A stretch of DNA of 64,000 nucleotides from Flavobacterium sp. ACN2 (GTDB taxonomy: Bacteria > Bacteroidota > Bacteroidia > Flavobacteriales > Flavobacteriaceae), in assembly GCF_002303885.1 (NCBI RefSeq), contig NZ_MRCM01000019.1:62001-126000 (forward strand), given 5' to 3'. Made by a program: the position numbers and the translations under genes. The notes under the pieces are model-generated. The model was not told the origin of the DNA. It ran no database searches and saw nothing but the letters and a program-made list of their open reading frames with translations. Of the stretch, positions 25,815-35,156 are shown piece by piece. Numbering within the stretch: the first letter of the stretch is position 1; every line of letters begins with the position of its first letter.

Positions 25815-25941
25815 TCAGTGTCCAGTTTTTTAGTGTTCAGTTTTCAGTCGCAGTCGCAGTCGCAGTCTGAAACTTTGTCAAAGTTTAAAACTTTGACAAA
25901 GTTGAGTTATCGCGACTGAACACTAAAAAACTGGACACTGA
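25815..25941. repeat. Long inverted repeat enclosing a 33-bp palindrome
   Basis: Perfect 27-bp arms (25815-25841 and 25915-25941; core GTCCAGTTTTTTAGTGTTCA) enclose a GTCGCA-type trinucleotide-rich run and palindrome copy 2. The whole intergenic space can fold into one cruciform or RNA hairpin. Confidence 0.85.
25871..25903. repeat. 33-bp dispersed palindrome, copy 2
   Basis: Identical to the sequence at 22889-22921. It is nested at the tip of the 27-bp inverted repeat between the M16 peptidase and the first TlpA-like gene. Confidence 0.9.
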
Positions 25942-25952
25942 TCACTAAAGAT

Positions 25953-27086
25953 TTACGATTTACTAAAAATTTCTTTCAATTTAGATTGAAGTTCTGCTTC
26001 TCTAAGATTTTTAGCAACGATTTTTCTGTCAGGTCCAATTAAGTAGTTGGTTGGAACCATTTTTACACCGTATAGAACAGCCGCTTCATTTTGCCATCCT
26101 TTTAAATCAGAAACATGCGTCCAAGTTAGGCCGTCTTTCTCAATTGCTTTTTCCCAAAGTTTCTTTTTATCGTCCAATGAAACTCCCAAAACATCAAATC
26201 CTTTATCATGATATGTTTTGTAAGCCACAACTACATTTGGATTTTCTTTTCGGCATGGACCGCACCAGCTTGCCCAGAAATCTACTAAAACATATTTTCC
26301 TTTGTAATCTGATAATTTTACCACTTTTCCGTTGATATCGGTTTGAGAAAATTCTGGAGCTGCAACACCAATAGCTGTTTTTTCGTTAAGATCAATTGAA
26401 GCTTTTAATTTTTTTCCGTAGAATGATTTCTGAACTTCTGGAGATAAAACGGCATAATATTCTTTTACTTTTTCTGGAGTTCCATAAGACACAATTCTGT
26501 CTTCGATTACTAATGCTCCTCCTAAATTGTCTTTATTTTTTCTGATAAATTTATCTGTCAAATCATCCGCGAAAGCGCCAAGATCTTTCCATTTTTTATC
26601 CATCATGGTTTGCTGTTCTGGAGTCAATTTTACTTTTCCTCCTTGTGTTAGCGAATCAGATAATTTGTAAATAGGCCCTGCGATTGCTTGTATTTTTTTG
26701 AATTCGTTATCGTAGTACGATTTGTAGAATCCGTTTTGTGTAGCTCCAGTTACTTTAGCCTTAAAAACCGAATCTTTTTTTGCTTCAATCGTAATATCTT
26801 CATTATCTAAAAGAAAATACGCTCCGTACTCTTGCCCTTTAATTTTAATGGTATGAAATAATGGTTCCACCGTTTTTCCAGTAAAAGTGAATGCACCTTC
26901 TTTTACCTCAGCAGAATCGATTACTTTTTTATCTCCTTTTTCATCTGCATATTCTAGATAAACCATTCCTTTATCTAATCCTGCAATTTTTCCGTTGATT
27001 TTATATTCTTCTTTCTTTGCACAAGAAGTTACTGCCGTCGCAAGGACTAAGGCCAGTAAACTTGATTTTAAAATTGTACTTTTCAT
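25953..27086 (-). CDS. DUF4369-TlpA-like thioredoxin lipoprotein A
   Basis: A 377-residue protein. The start at 27086 (MKSTILKSS...) gives a good SPII signal with lipobox 'AVTSC' and avoids the upstream extension. An N-terminal DUF4369 beta domain (about 25-125) and a helical linker precede a C-terminal AhpC/TSA-thioredoxin domain (about 235-377) with the redox motif 'WASWCGPCRKE'. Such lipoproteins face the periplasm and reduce or oxidise thiols of partner proteins. The next gene upstream encodes a paralogue of the same layout, and dsbD further along could supply electrons. The substrate is unknown. It is likely part of the SusCD-linked group transcribed from upstream. Confidence 0.9.
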   Translation of the reverse strand: MKSTILKSSLLALVLATAVTSCAKKEEYKINGKIAGLDKGMVYLEYADEKGDKKVIDSAEVKEGAFTFTGKTVEPLFHTIKIKGQEYGAYFLLDNEDITIEAKKDSVFKAKVTGATQNGFYKSYYDNEFKKIQAIAGPIYKLSDSLTQGGKVKLTPEQQTMMDKKWKDLGAFADDLTDKFIRKNKDNLGGALVIEDRIVSYGTPEKVKEYYAVLSPEVQKSFYGKKLKASIDLNEKTAIGVAAPEFSQTDINGKVVKLSDYKGKYVLVDFWASWCGPCRKENPNVVVAYKTYHDKGFDVLGVSLDDKKKLWEKAIEKDGLTWTHVSDLKGWQNEAAVLYGVKMVPTNYLIGPDRKIVAKNLREAELQSKLKEIFSKS

Positions 27087-27188
27087 GTTATATTTTTTGT
27101 TTGTTAGATTGCGATTTTTTTTTTGAGTTTTCAATCGCAATTTTCAGTTATCAACTGAGACTGAGACTGAAAACTGCGACTAAAAAAA

Positions 27189-28391
27189 CTAAGATTTCAA
27201 AAGTTCCTTCAGTTTTGCTTCCAATTCTGCACCTCTCAAGTTTTCTCCGATAATTACACCTTTACCGTCTACTAAATAAGTTGCTGGAATTGCTTTTACA
27301 TTAAATGCTTTGCTCACTTTATCGTCGTCAAGAAGATTGTGCCATTGCATATTTTCTTGTACTAATGCTTTCTGCCAAGCTTTTTCGTCTTTATCGATTG
27401 AAACACTTAAAATCTCAAATCCTTTATTTGAATATTCAGCGTAAGCTGTTTTTAAGTTCGGAATTTCTTTTCGGCATGGACCGCACCAAGATGCCCAAAA
27501 ATCAACCAAAATATATTTTTTCCCTGCAACGATATCTTTTGCATTGAAAGTTTTTCCATCTTTATCTTTTAATCCGAAGTTGGCAATACTTGTTCCAACT
27601 AGAGATTTCGGATTCAAATCTTTGTCTACAATTTGACCGTAGTAACTTTTCTTCGCAGCTTCTGAAAACTGCTCATAAATTGGTTTTTGCTCTGGAGTAA
27701 AATAACTGTATGAAGTCATCATGAAAAATGGTCCCCACCAATTGGTTTTATGTTTTTCAATCAAATTTTTTGACAACAATTCTACTTTCGTAAAAAATGC
27801 TTTTTCGTCTGCTTCAAATTTTTTCCATTGAGCCGTGCTGTAAACAGAATCCAATAATTTCTTGTTGTTTTCTTTTTTTGCTTTTCCTGCTAAATTACTT
27901 AGTTCGTTAATTCCAACGTGATATGCTTCGTAATCTTTATTCAATTCTTCTTTAAAAGCGGTTTCTTTAACATAATAATCGTGAGATTTAGAACCAGTAA
28001 TTACTACATCTTTAAAAGAAATCCATTCGCCTTCTTTATCTGAAACTTTGCCAGCCGCTGTAATTTTTATTTTTGAATTTTCGACCATTACAGAAATATT
28101 TCCTTTGCTTTTACCAAAGACAACATAGAAAAAACGAGGTTCTTTTAGTTTTCCTTCGAAAGTAAATTTCCCGTCTTTTAATGTTGTTTCAGCAACTGGC
28201 AGTTCAGAAGAATGCGTAGCGCCTGGAACCAGTTTTACAGCTGTTCCATCTGCTAAACCAGTGATGTTTCCTTCAATTGTATAAGAAGAAACCGTCGCTG
28301 GCGCTGTTTTTTTCTTTTGCGCCTGAATGTTTAATGAAACCATAAACAAGCAAATGCACAAGCCTAATATTTTAGATTTAATTGCTTTCAT
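27189..28391 (-). CDS. DUF4369-TlpA-like thioredoxin protein B
   Basis: A 400-residue protein starting at an ATG 67 nt after the SusD stop. It has an N-terminal signal peptide (to about 'NIQAQ', no lipobox cysteine in place), a DUF4369 domain (about 35-140), a helical middle and a thioredoxin domain with 'WASWCGPCRKE' near residue 305. It shares layout with the neighbouring lipoprotein A but is clearly diverged, so this is an old duplication; A is lipid-anchored whereas B appears soluble in the periplasm. A U-tailed hairpin lies in its leader. In Bacteroidota such TlpA-like proteins are often encoded next to SusCD transporters, but their substrates are rarely known. Confidence 0.88.
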   Translation of the reverse strand: MKAIKSKILGLCICLFMVSLNIQAQKKKTAPATVSSYTIEGNITGLADGTAVKLVPGATHSSELPVAETTLKDGKFTFEGKLKEPRFFYVVFGKSKGNISVMVENSKIKITAAGKVSDKEGEWISFKDVVITGSKSHDYYVKETAFKEELNKDYEAYHVGINELSNLAGKAKKENNKKLLDSVYSTAQWKKFEADEKAFFTKVELLSKNLIEKHKTNWWGPFFMMTSYSYFTPEQKPIYEQFSEAAKKSYYGQIVDKDLNPKSLVGTSIANFGLKDKDGKTFNAKDIVAGKKYILVDFWASWCGPCRKEIPNLKTAYAEYSNKGFEILSVSIDKDEKAWQKALVQENMQWHNLLDDDKVSKAFNVKAIPATYLVDGKGVIIGENLRGAELEAKLKELLKS

Positions 28392-28412
28392 TTTTGATTG
28401 ATATTTTAGAAA

Positions 28413-28452
28413 AAAAGCTTCCTTTTCGGGAAAATCTAATCAGGAAGCTTTT
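28413..28452 (-). terminator. Hairpin with U-run between SusD and TlpA-like B
   Basis: Arms AAAAGCTTCCT (28413-28423) and AGGAAGCTTTT (28442-28452) are followed on the - strand by a T-run. It sits just after the SusD stop and ends about 22 nt before the TlpA-like start, so it is either the SusCD terminator or a partial attenuator. Confidence 0.75.
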
Positions 28453-28458
28453 CCATTA

Positions 28459-29862
28459 TTATTTGTCTACATTTTGTGTTATTGTTCCGTTTCCTGGATT
28501 TTGCGTTGCTCCTTGTGGGAAAGGCGCTGTCCATAAATGAGAATCAGACGATAATGTGTACGTAATTCCATTTGCAACTTTGCTAAAACTAACTTTATAA
28601 AGACCTTCGGCATTTAAACGGCGTGCATCTGCATAAGGAGTAAGCGTTTGCAGCAATTCATTACTTTTTGTTTTGTAAATAGCGTTCAAAGCAGTTGCTT
28701 TATCTGTAGTTGAAATATCCTGATAAGATGCTGGAAGAATACGCGTTTTACGAACCGTATTTAAAATAGTCAATGCTTCAGTAATTTTATTATCGCGCGC
28801 TAAACACTCCGCTTTTATTAAATAAACCTCAACACTTGTAATTCCTCCAAAATTGTACATTCCTGATAATATCGAATAGTAATAAGTATCAGCCCCAACG
28901 GTTCTTACTTTCCAACGAGATTTTAAACGTACATCTCCAGTTTCAAAACGCGCAGCTCTTTCTACTGGTATACTTGGCTCTCTCCCTAATGAACGGCTTG
29001 AACCATGTCTAAAAATATAGTTTTCAACATTGTTATAGCCCATTGGCGAAACTGCTGTTGTATAAGAATTTGGTACATCTATAATGGCTTTATTTGCTTC
29101 ATAAAAAGCTACCCAGTCAAAGAGTTTATTATTTTCTGCTAATGCCAAATCAGCATATTTTAAAGCCTCTGTATAATTATTCATCTGCAGATAAACTCTT
29201 GAATAAAAAGCATAACCTGCCCCTAAATTAGGATGCAAAGCGGTTTGAGCAACCTTAGGCAAATAAGGCAATGCTTCTTTAATATCATTTAGAATAAAAT
29301 CATACATTTCCTGAATGGTTACTTGTTTGCTTGGCGCATTAATATTGGCACTTGTAATTAACGGAACCGATAGTTTTGTTGACGCTGTAGAAGCTACATA
29401 AGTATCTGCATAAAAATTAGTTACATAAAAAAAGTTCATCGCACGCATTATTTTTGCTTGTGCCCAAACTGTTCTCTGTTCTTGCTCAGTCGCTTTAGTG
29501 GCCGAAAGTGCATTTTCAATAATTAAATTAAAAGCCGAAATTCCGCTATAAGTTGTGTAATATGTAGATTCGTCTGATACCTTCAATGCAATACGATCTG
29601 CATTTTCGTCCCACATATAATTGGCATTATACAACCTATTACTTGTAAGTGTAGCAGCTGTTACAAATTGATCATTTAGCAAATGTGTAGCTCCCAGTAT
29701 ATCTATTCTTGTATTGTATTCGTCACGCAAAAAAGCTTCATAATCTGCTAATGTTTCTGGCGATTTTGCTCCTTTTGGCACATCGCTCAAGTAATCATCG
29801 CAAGATGCCAAAGTCAATCCTAAAGCCAATAAGCACGCTACTTTTTTATATATATTTTTCAT
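28459..29862 (-). CDS. SusD/RagB-type nutrient-binding lipoprotein
   Basis: A 467-residue protein with an SPII signal and lipobox Cys21 ('LTLASCDDYLSDVPKG'). The SusD-like TPR-rich fold is indicated by 'A.AKIMRAMNFFYVTNFYAD' and 'AGYAFYSRVYLQMNNYTEALKYADLAL', and the C-terminal half has 'EVYLIKAECLARDNKI'. SusD proteins form the lid on the SusC barrel and capture ligand at the cell surface. It lies 17 nt after the SusC gene. No carbohydrate-active enzyme is near this pair, so the cargo may be peptide-like or something else. Confidence 0.93.
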   Translation of the reverse strand: MKNIYKKVACLLALGLTLASCDDYLSDVPKGAKSPETLADYEAFLRDEYNTRIDILGATHLLNDQFVTAATLTSNRLYNANYMWDENADRIALKVSDESTYYTTYSGISAFNLIIENALSATKATEQEQRTVWAQAKIMRAMNFFYVTNFYADTYVASTASTKLSVPLITSANINAPSKQVTIQEMYDFILNDIKEALPYLPKVAQTALHPNLGAGYAFYSRVYLQMNNYTEALKYADLALAENNKLFDWVAFYEANKAIIDVPNSYTTAVSPMGYNNVENYIFRHGSSRSLGREPSIPVERAARFETGDVRLKSRWKVRTVGADTYYYSILSGMYNFGGITSVEVYLIKAECLARDNKITEALTILNTVRKTRILPASYQDISTTDKATALNAIYKTKSNELLQTLTPYADARRLNAEGLYKVSFSKVANGITYTLSSDSHLWTAPFPQGATQNPGNGTITQNVDK

Positions 29863-29879
29863 CGTCTAGTCTTTATAAA

Positions 29880-32800
29880 TTAGAAATTAACATTTACCCC
29901 CATAACAAAGCTTGGAGATATAAAACCGCCTAGCATGTATTTGGCATCTCTGCTTTTGGCAAAAGTGTATACGTTTTCTGCATTCAAATTGAATCGTACT
30001 CCGTCTAGTTTTACTCTTTTAATAAGGTCTTTTGGCATTTGATACGCTAACGAAATGTTGCTTAATCTTAAATTTGATGCATCCAAAATATTAATATCTG
30101 CATAAGAATAAATCGTACGAGATTCTGAATTAAAATCTGCTTCATATTCGTAAACCGCTCTCGGAACATTGGTAAAAGCTTCATCACCTGGTTGCATCCA
30201 ACGATTTGCAATATTGTTGTTTACCACTGTAATATCTGTTACATAACCTCCAAGTCCGCCATTGTAATTGTTAGCCAACATTGGCAGGAATGTGTTTTTC
30301 ACTTTATGTCCTAACTCATAAATGAAAAGAGCCGAAAGTGAGAAGTTTTTATAATTTGCTGAGGTATGGAAAGAACCACTGTGCAAAGGAACTGTTGAAC
30401 CATAATCTTTAATTGCGTCTAACTGACCTGGGTTGTATTTCACCGCTGTACCTGAGGCATCATAAACCTGAGGCAGTCCGGTATTGCTTAAACCAGCCCA
30501 TTGGTAACCATAAATGCTGTTAAAACTTGTTCCGATTCTAGGATAAGCCTGCGGATAATCTAATTGTAAATAGTAAACAGGAGCTTTTACATTTACATAA
30601 TCTACAGTGTTTTTATTATAGGCATACAAAATAGCTGCATCCCAAGAGAAAGAAGGCGTTTTTACCATTGTTCCTCTTAAGGTAACTTCGATACCTTTGT
30701 TAGTCATTTCTCCGTTATTAAGATAATAAGTTGAATAACCAAATCCTTCTGTTGGAATTCCTTGACTACTTGCTAACAAGTCTTGTCCTTTTTTATTATA
30801 AAAATCTAAAGTTCCGCTTAATCTACTTTTAAAGAATGAGAAATCTAAACCAATATTTGTAGTCGTTGTTTTTTCCCAAGATAATTCAGGATTTGGTCGT
30901 TTTCCTACACTTCCGTACGTTCCTCCAACATTTGAATTGGCATAGTAAAAGGCCGTTAAATAAGGTGCCGCATCTTTGGCAATATTTCCTGCAATACCAT
31001 AAGAACCACGTAGTTTAAGAGCATCAACCCAAGCAACATCAAAAAATGATTCATTGTTAATATTCCAACCCGCACCTACAGACCATATAGGTTTGTTTTG
31101 GTATTTACTGTCTGTTCCCCAAAGATTAGAACGATCCCAACGAATACTACCAGAAAGAGAATATTTTTTATCGTACGTATAACCCCCTGTTGAGTAAACA
31201 GAAACGTAACGGTTCTGCAATTCTTTTTCTAATGCAAAGTCATTTATCGACATATAACCGCCAAAAACAGATCCGTATACTTTTAATAAATCGGCTTGAT
31301 TTATTGCGGTAAAAGATAAAGCTTGCGAATCGTAACCATAGCGAGTGTTATCATTATATTCTTGTTTAGAATGACGGATTTCCATACCTGCAATCGCAGA
31401 GAAATCATGCTTTTCTGCAAAAGTCTGATTGAAATTTAACTGCTGACGGAAATTATAAGCATTAGAAAACTGATTCGTTTCTTTAACAATATCTCCGTAA
31501 GGCAAATTATAAACCGCCTTATTATTCACAACTGTTACCAAACTATTTACTTTATTTCGCACATAGTACGACTCTCTATCAAACAATTGGCTTGCACGAT
31601 CTGAAGCAAATTCATATTGGAACATGGCATTGTAAGTAAATGCTTTGCTGAATTTTACATTAAACTTAGCAAACGTTCTGTTTAAGAAATTTTTGTTCTC
31701 GATTAAGTTTCTTCCCAACTCGTCCATTGGCGTAATATCCATGTTATAAAGACCATAAGTCTGCATAGAATTAAGCGTGAAATTATTGTAACGAGAAGCA
31801 GCAGTAGAAACAAAATTAGTTCCGTCGTTATTTACCAATTGATTGTATGGCTGCCATTTATAACCCGGATTATCTGAAATAGAAACTGAATTGATTGGTT
31901 TATAATACTGTGTATCTCCTATTCCGTAATTTAGATACGTTCCTAAATCTAAAGATAGCCAGCTGTTAATTTGTGTTGAGTTTTTCAAATTAATTCCAAC
32001 CGTTTGGTTTTCAGAATACATATCTTCTAACTGATTGTCTTTGTAAGTTATAGACGCATTAAAAGTATTGTTTTGGCTAGCTTTACCTAAACTAAGATTG
32101 TGCTGCATAAAATATTGATCGCGTTTGGCATATTTTGCTACATCATCGTAGTATTTATACCCCTGAGAACCCAGTTGATTCAAGCGATTATTCATATCTG
32201 CTTGAGAAATATTTCCTGAATAGCCATTTAAGATAGTCTGCATTCCTAAACTTTGAAATACTGCATTATTCAATAATGATTGTGCATAAGTAGCTGAATT
32301 AGCGGTTTTCAAGTTAGGATTTCCTTCTGCCCATCCTCTTTCTAAACCAATAATATCTGCAGAACTAGTAAGATTGCCCGTATAATTTCGATAAGGCGTA
32401 ACAGTTAAATTACTAGAAAACGAAATATTTGTTTTTGCTTCTTTTGCTTTTTTCGTTGTAATTACAACAACCCCATTTGCAGCACGAGCACCATAAATAG
32501 AAGAAGCTGCAGCATCTTTTAAAACCGTTATTGTTTCAATATCTTCTAAGTTCAAATTCGGTAGATTCTCTTCTATAGTATTGTATGGTGTTAATCTAGT
32601 ATTCTCAACAGGAAAACCATCAATAACATATAAAGGAGCCATAGCGTTAATATTCATAGAAGTAGTTCCACGAATTTTTCCATCTTGATATCCAACAATA
32701 CGCCCTTCTAAAATTTTATCTAAACTGTTTAAACGCTGTTCTTGAAAATCTTTTGCTTTTAAACTCGAGAAAGATCCCGTTGCTTTTTCTGCCGATATAT

Positions 32801-33473
32801 CCTGATAACCAGTCTTTAAAACCAGCCCTTCAAGTTCAAGAACATCTTCTTTTAAAACAACATTGATCACACTTCTTCCCTCTACTTTTATTTCTTGTCT
32901 TACATACCCTAAATAAGAATAAGCCAAAGTAGTTTCGCTGCTTACCGCAATAATCTGATATTCTCCATTAAAATCGGTATTTACACCTCTTCCAGAACCA
33001 TTATCAGCAACTGCTGCTCCTACCAAAGGCATTCCTTTTTCGTCTGTAACCCTACCTTTTACGATAAAATCTGCTACAGGTTTTTTCTCTTCCGGTTTTT
33101 CTGCAGAGACTTTTCTAGGCGTCAGAATAATGTGGTTTCCCGACACTTTAAAATCGGTACTCGTATTATTAAAGATTTTATTTAAAATAACTTCTATTGA
33201 AGCTTCATATGCATTTACATCTATTACTCTGTTCAAATCTACAGATCTTACATTATAAACAAATCTGTAATCTGTAGTGTATTCAAGTCTTTCAATCACT
33301 TTTGCAACAGTCATATTGCTGGCATTAAAAGAAATCTTGGTTTTTTGAGAATAAGTGGTTCCGGCGTGCATTACTGTTAAGGCAGTTAGCAGAAATAATG
33401 TGGTCAATTTCATTTTCAAATCAAATTTCAAAAAAGGCTTATCAAACCTGATTCTGTTCAAGAGTTTTTTCAT
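29880..33473 (-). CDS. SusC/RagA-type TonB-dependent transporter with STN domain
   Basis: A 1197-residue outer-membrane protein. A signal segment ending near 'HAGTTYSQ' precedes an STN domain (about 45-120), a carboxypeptidase-regulatory-like beta domain (about 135-210), a plug with the SusC signature 'LYVIDGFPVENT' and 'AAASSIYGARAANGVVVITT', and a 22-strand barrel to a terminal Phe. The STN domain contacts a FecR-type anti-sigma factor across the periplasm, and a FecR gene lies just upstream on the same strand with an ECF sigma gene beyond it. It therefore both imports ligand and signals its presence. The first Met is kept, as the lysine-rich extended signal is typical of this family. Confidence 0.93.
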   Translation of the reverse strand: MKKLLNRIRFDKPFLKFDLKMKLTTLFLLTALTVMHAGTTYSQKTKISFNASNMTVAKVIERLEYTTDYRFVYNVRSVDLNRVIDVNAYEASIEVILNKIFNNTSTDFKVSGNHIILTPRKVSAEKPEEKKPVADFIVKGRVTDEKGMPLVGAAVADNGSGRGVNTDFNGEYQIIAVSSETTLAYSYLGYVRQEIKVEGRSVINVVLKEDVLELEGLVLKTGYQDISAEKATGSFSSLKAKDFQEQRLNSLDKILEGRIVGYQDGKIRGTTSMNINAMAPLYVIDGFPVENTRLTPYNTIEENLPNLNLEDIETITVLKDAAASSIYGARAANGVVVITTKKAKEAKTNISFSSNLTVTPYRNYTGNLTSSADIIGLERGWAEGNPNLKTANSATYAQSLLNNAVFQSLGMQTILNGYSGNISQADMNNRLNQLGSQGYKYYDDVAKYAKRDQYFMQHNLSLGKASQNNTFNASITYKDNQLEDMYSENQTVGINLKNSTQINSWLSLDLGTYLNYGIGDTQYYKPINSVSISDNPGYKWQPYNQLVNNDGTNFVSTAASRYNNFTLNSMQTYGLYNMDITPMDELGRNLIENKNFLNRTFAKFNVKFSKAFTYNAMFQYEFASDRASQLFDRESYYVRNKVNSLVTVVNNKAVYNLPYGDIVKETNQFSNAYNFRQQLNFNQTFAEKHDFSAIAGMEIRHSKQEYNDNTRYGYDSQALSFTAINQADLLKVYGSVFGGYMSINDFALEKELQNRYVSVYSTGGYTYDKKYSLSGSIRWDRSNLWGTDSKYQNKPIWSVGAGWNINNESFFDVAWVDALKLRGSYGIAGNIAKDAAPYLTAFYYANSNVGGTYGSVGKRPNPELSWEKTTTTNIGLDFSFFKSRLSGTLDFYNKKGQDLLASSQGIPTEGFGYSTYYLNNGEMTNKGIEVTLRGTMVKTPSFSWDAAILYAYNKNTVDYVNVKAPVYYLQLDYPQAYPRIGTSFNSIYGYQWAGLSNTGLPQVYDASGTAVKYNPGQLDAIKDYGSTVPLHSGSFHTSANYKNFSLSALFIYELGHKVKNTFLPMLANNYNGGLGGYVTDITVVNNNIANRWMQPGDEAFTNVPRAVYEYEADFNSESRTIYSYADINILDASNLRLSNISLAYQMPKDLIKRVKLDGVRFNLNAENVYTFAKSRDAKYMLGGFISPSFVMGVNVNF

Positions 33474-33529
33474 ACTTTTAAATGTTTTTTTTAATGTTGG
33501 TTGGTTAATTAACTGACCGCATATACTCT

Positions 33530-33557
33530 ACCGGGAAATGTTGGCGCATTTTCCGGT
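33530..33557 (+). terminator. Terminator-like hairpin antisense to the SusC leader
   Basis: Arms ACCGGGAAATG (33530-33540) and CATTTTCCGGT (33547-33557), one G-T pair, are followed on the + strand by a T7 run. No + strand gene is visible upstream; the site is about 57 nt upstream of the SusC start. It could end an unannotated antisense RNA or be a fortuitous structure. Confidence 0.45.
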
Positions 33558-33724
33558 TTTTTTATAACGATCCTTTTCTTTTTGGATTTCTGTTACATAG
33601 GCTTGTTGATTTTAGATTTTAGATTTCTGATTGTTGATTTTAGATTTCTCAATCTTATTTCTTCCTCTTTCTTCTTTCTTTCTTCTTTACTCTTTATTCT
33701 ATATTCTATACTCTTTCTTCGTCT

Positions 33725-34876
33725 TTACTTAATCGTTATTCTATCTCGATCAATATTGTAATCAATCGCATAACTATCGCTGAAATATTTCAAGACCACT
33801 TCAATGGGTTCATTATCAAAACGGGCGTTGAAAATTTCTTTTCCGAGTGTTTTATTTCTGTTAATGAAAGTTACATTGTATTGGCGTTCTAACTTTTTAA
33901 TAATATCATCAAAAGAAGCATTTTTAAAAACCAGACTTCCTTTTACCCAATCGGTATAATAATCGGTATTGACCTGTTCGATTTTAATTTCGCTTTGTCC
34001 TTGTTGAGCCGAACCTTTAAAACCTGGTGTTAAATAAACTTGATTTTGGGTTGTTTTCTGATCTTTATAAAGCGAAACTTTACCTTCGACCAACACAACA
34101 TCTGTACTGCTATTAGTACTATACGAATCGACATTGAACTTCGTTCCTAAAACCTCAACATTAACTTGCTGCGCGTTTACCGTAAACGGATGGCTTTTAT
34201 CTTTGCTAACTTCAAAATAAGCTTCACCCGTTAAATACACTTCTCTATTTTGTTTTTTGACAAACTGAACTGGATATTTAAATGACGTTCCAGAATTCAA
34301 ATGCACTAAAGTTCCGTCTGAGAGCTGCACCTCAAATTTTTTACCGTACGGAATTTTCAATGTATTGTAAACCAATTCTCCTTCAGCAAAAGCTTTATTA
34401 TAAACCAATCTGTTTTTCTCTTGTTTTCCAATAATATTTCCGTCTTTGTCCGTAACATTTTTTTCTCCAGAAATATCAATAGTTTCAGATGCACCGTTAC
34501 CCAATTGTAAAACAATCTCGTCGACTCTCGGCACAATAACATTTTGTTTAACTTGTTCTGCACTAGAATTTTTATAGAAATAAAAACCTCCCAAAGCCAC
34601 AATTAAAATCGCAGCATATTTATAATAAGATGAAAATCTTCGTTTATAAAAAACATTATTTTCCTTATTGATTCGTTCCGAAAGCTGTTTTCTAACTTCG
34701 GTCGAATCAAAAGTGTTCAAAGCAGTATCAATTGCATAATTGGTTTTCACAAAATCCTTAAATACAATTTGATTCTCTTCTTCTCTTAACCACTCGGTAA
34801 GCTGCTCAATCTCTTCTTGAGAAGCCTGATTTGTGATAAATTTAACAATTAGTCTTTCTGACTTTTTTACTGTCAT
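33725..34876 (-). CDS. FecR-family anti-sigma factor
   Basis: A 383-residue inner-membrane protein. The start at 34876 (MTVKKSERLIVKFI) is preferred because the longer frame adds an odd hydrophobic leader. The N-terminal ~75 cytoplasmic residues bind the sigma factor, one transmembrane helix ('YYKYAAILIVALGGFYFY') follows, and the periplasmic part has the FecR motif 'VHLNSGTSFKYPVQF' and 'VNVEVLGTKFNV', then a C-terminal DUF4974-type domain. It should relay the SusC STN signal to the ECF sigma factor encoded divergently at 35157. SusC lies downstream on the same strand after a 251-bp gap holding low-complexity repeats. Confidence 0.92.
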   Translation of the reverse strand: MTVKKSERLIVKFITNQASQEEIEQLTEWLREEENQIVFKDFVKTNYAIDTALNTFDSTEVRKQLSERINKENNVFYKRRFSSYYKYAAILIVALGGFYFYKNSSAEQVKQNVIVPRVDEIVLQLGNGASETIDISGEKNVTDKDGNIIGKQEKNRLVYNKAFAEGELVYNTLKIPYGKKFEVQLSDGTLVHLNSGTSFKYPVQFVKKQNREVYLTGEAYFEVSKDKSHPFTVNAQQVNVEVLGTKFNVDSYSTNSSTDVVLVEGKVSLYKDQKTTQNQVYLTPGFKGSAQQGQSEIKIEQVNTDYYTDWVKGSLVFKNASFDDIIKKLERQYNVTFINRNKTLGKEIFNARFDNEPIEVVLKYFSDSYAIDYNIDRDRITIK

Positions 34877-35000
34877 TTTAGTCGTTTTTAATATTATTAC
34901 GAAGCCAAAAAACAAAACCCTAACAATTTGATAAAGTTTTTTTCATTTTACTGATTTTTTTATTTTTCGCAAGTGTTTTCCCTCAATAAAACTCTACTAA

Positions 35001-35151
35001 TTTGATAGATATTACAAACTAAAAGATTTATATTTGCATTTTTCCTCCTTTTTTATTTGTAATAATTTTCAAATAGAAAGGCTAAAAAAAGGTCGATTTG
35101 AGCAAATTCAGTTTACTTTTTAACCTCAAAACCTATTAATTTATATATTTG
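35001..35151 (+). promoter_or_regulatory. Candidate Bacteroidota promoters upstream of the ECF sigma gene
   Basis: TATATTTG boxes (consensus TAnnTTTG) occur at 35029-35036 and 35144-35151. The first has a TTTG at 35001-35004, at a longer than usual spacing of 24 nt. The second ends 5 nt before the ATG and would give an almost leaderless mRNA. Confidence 0.4.
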
Positions 35152-35156
35152 TTTTT

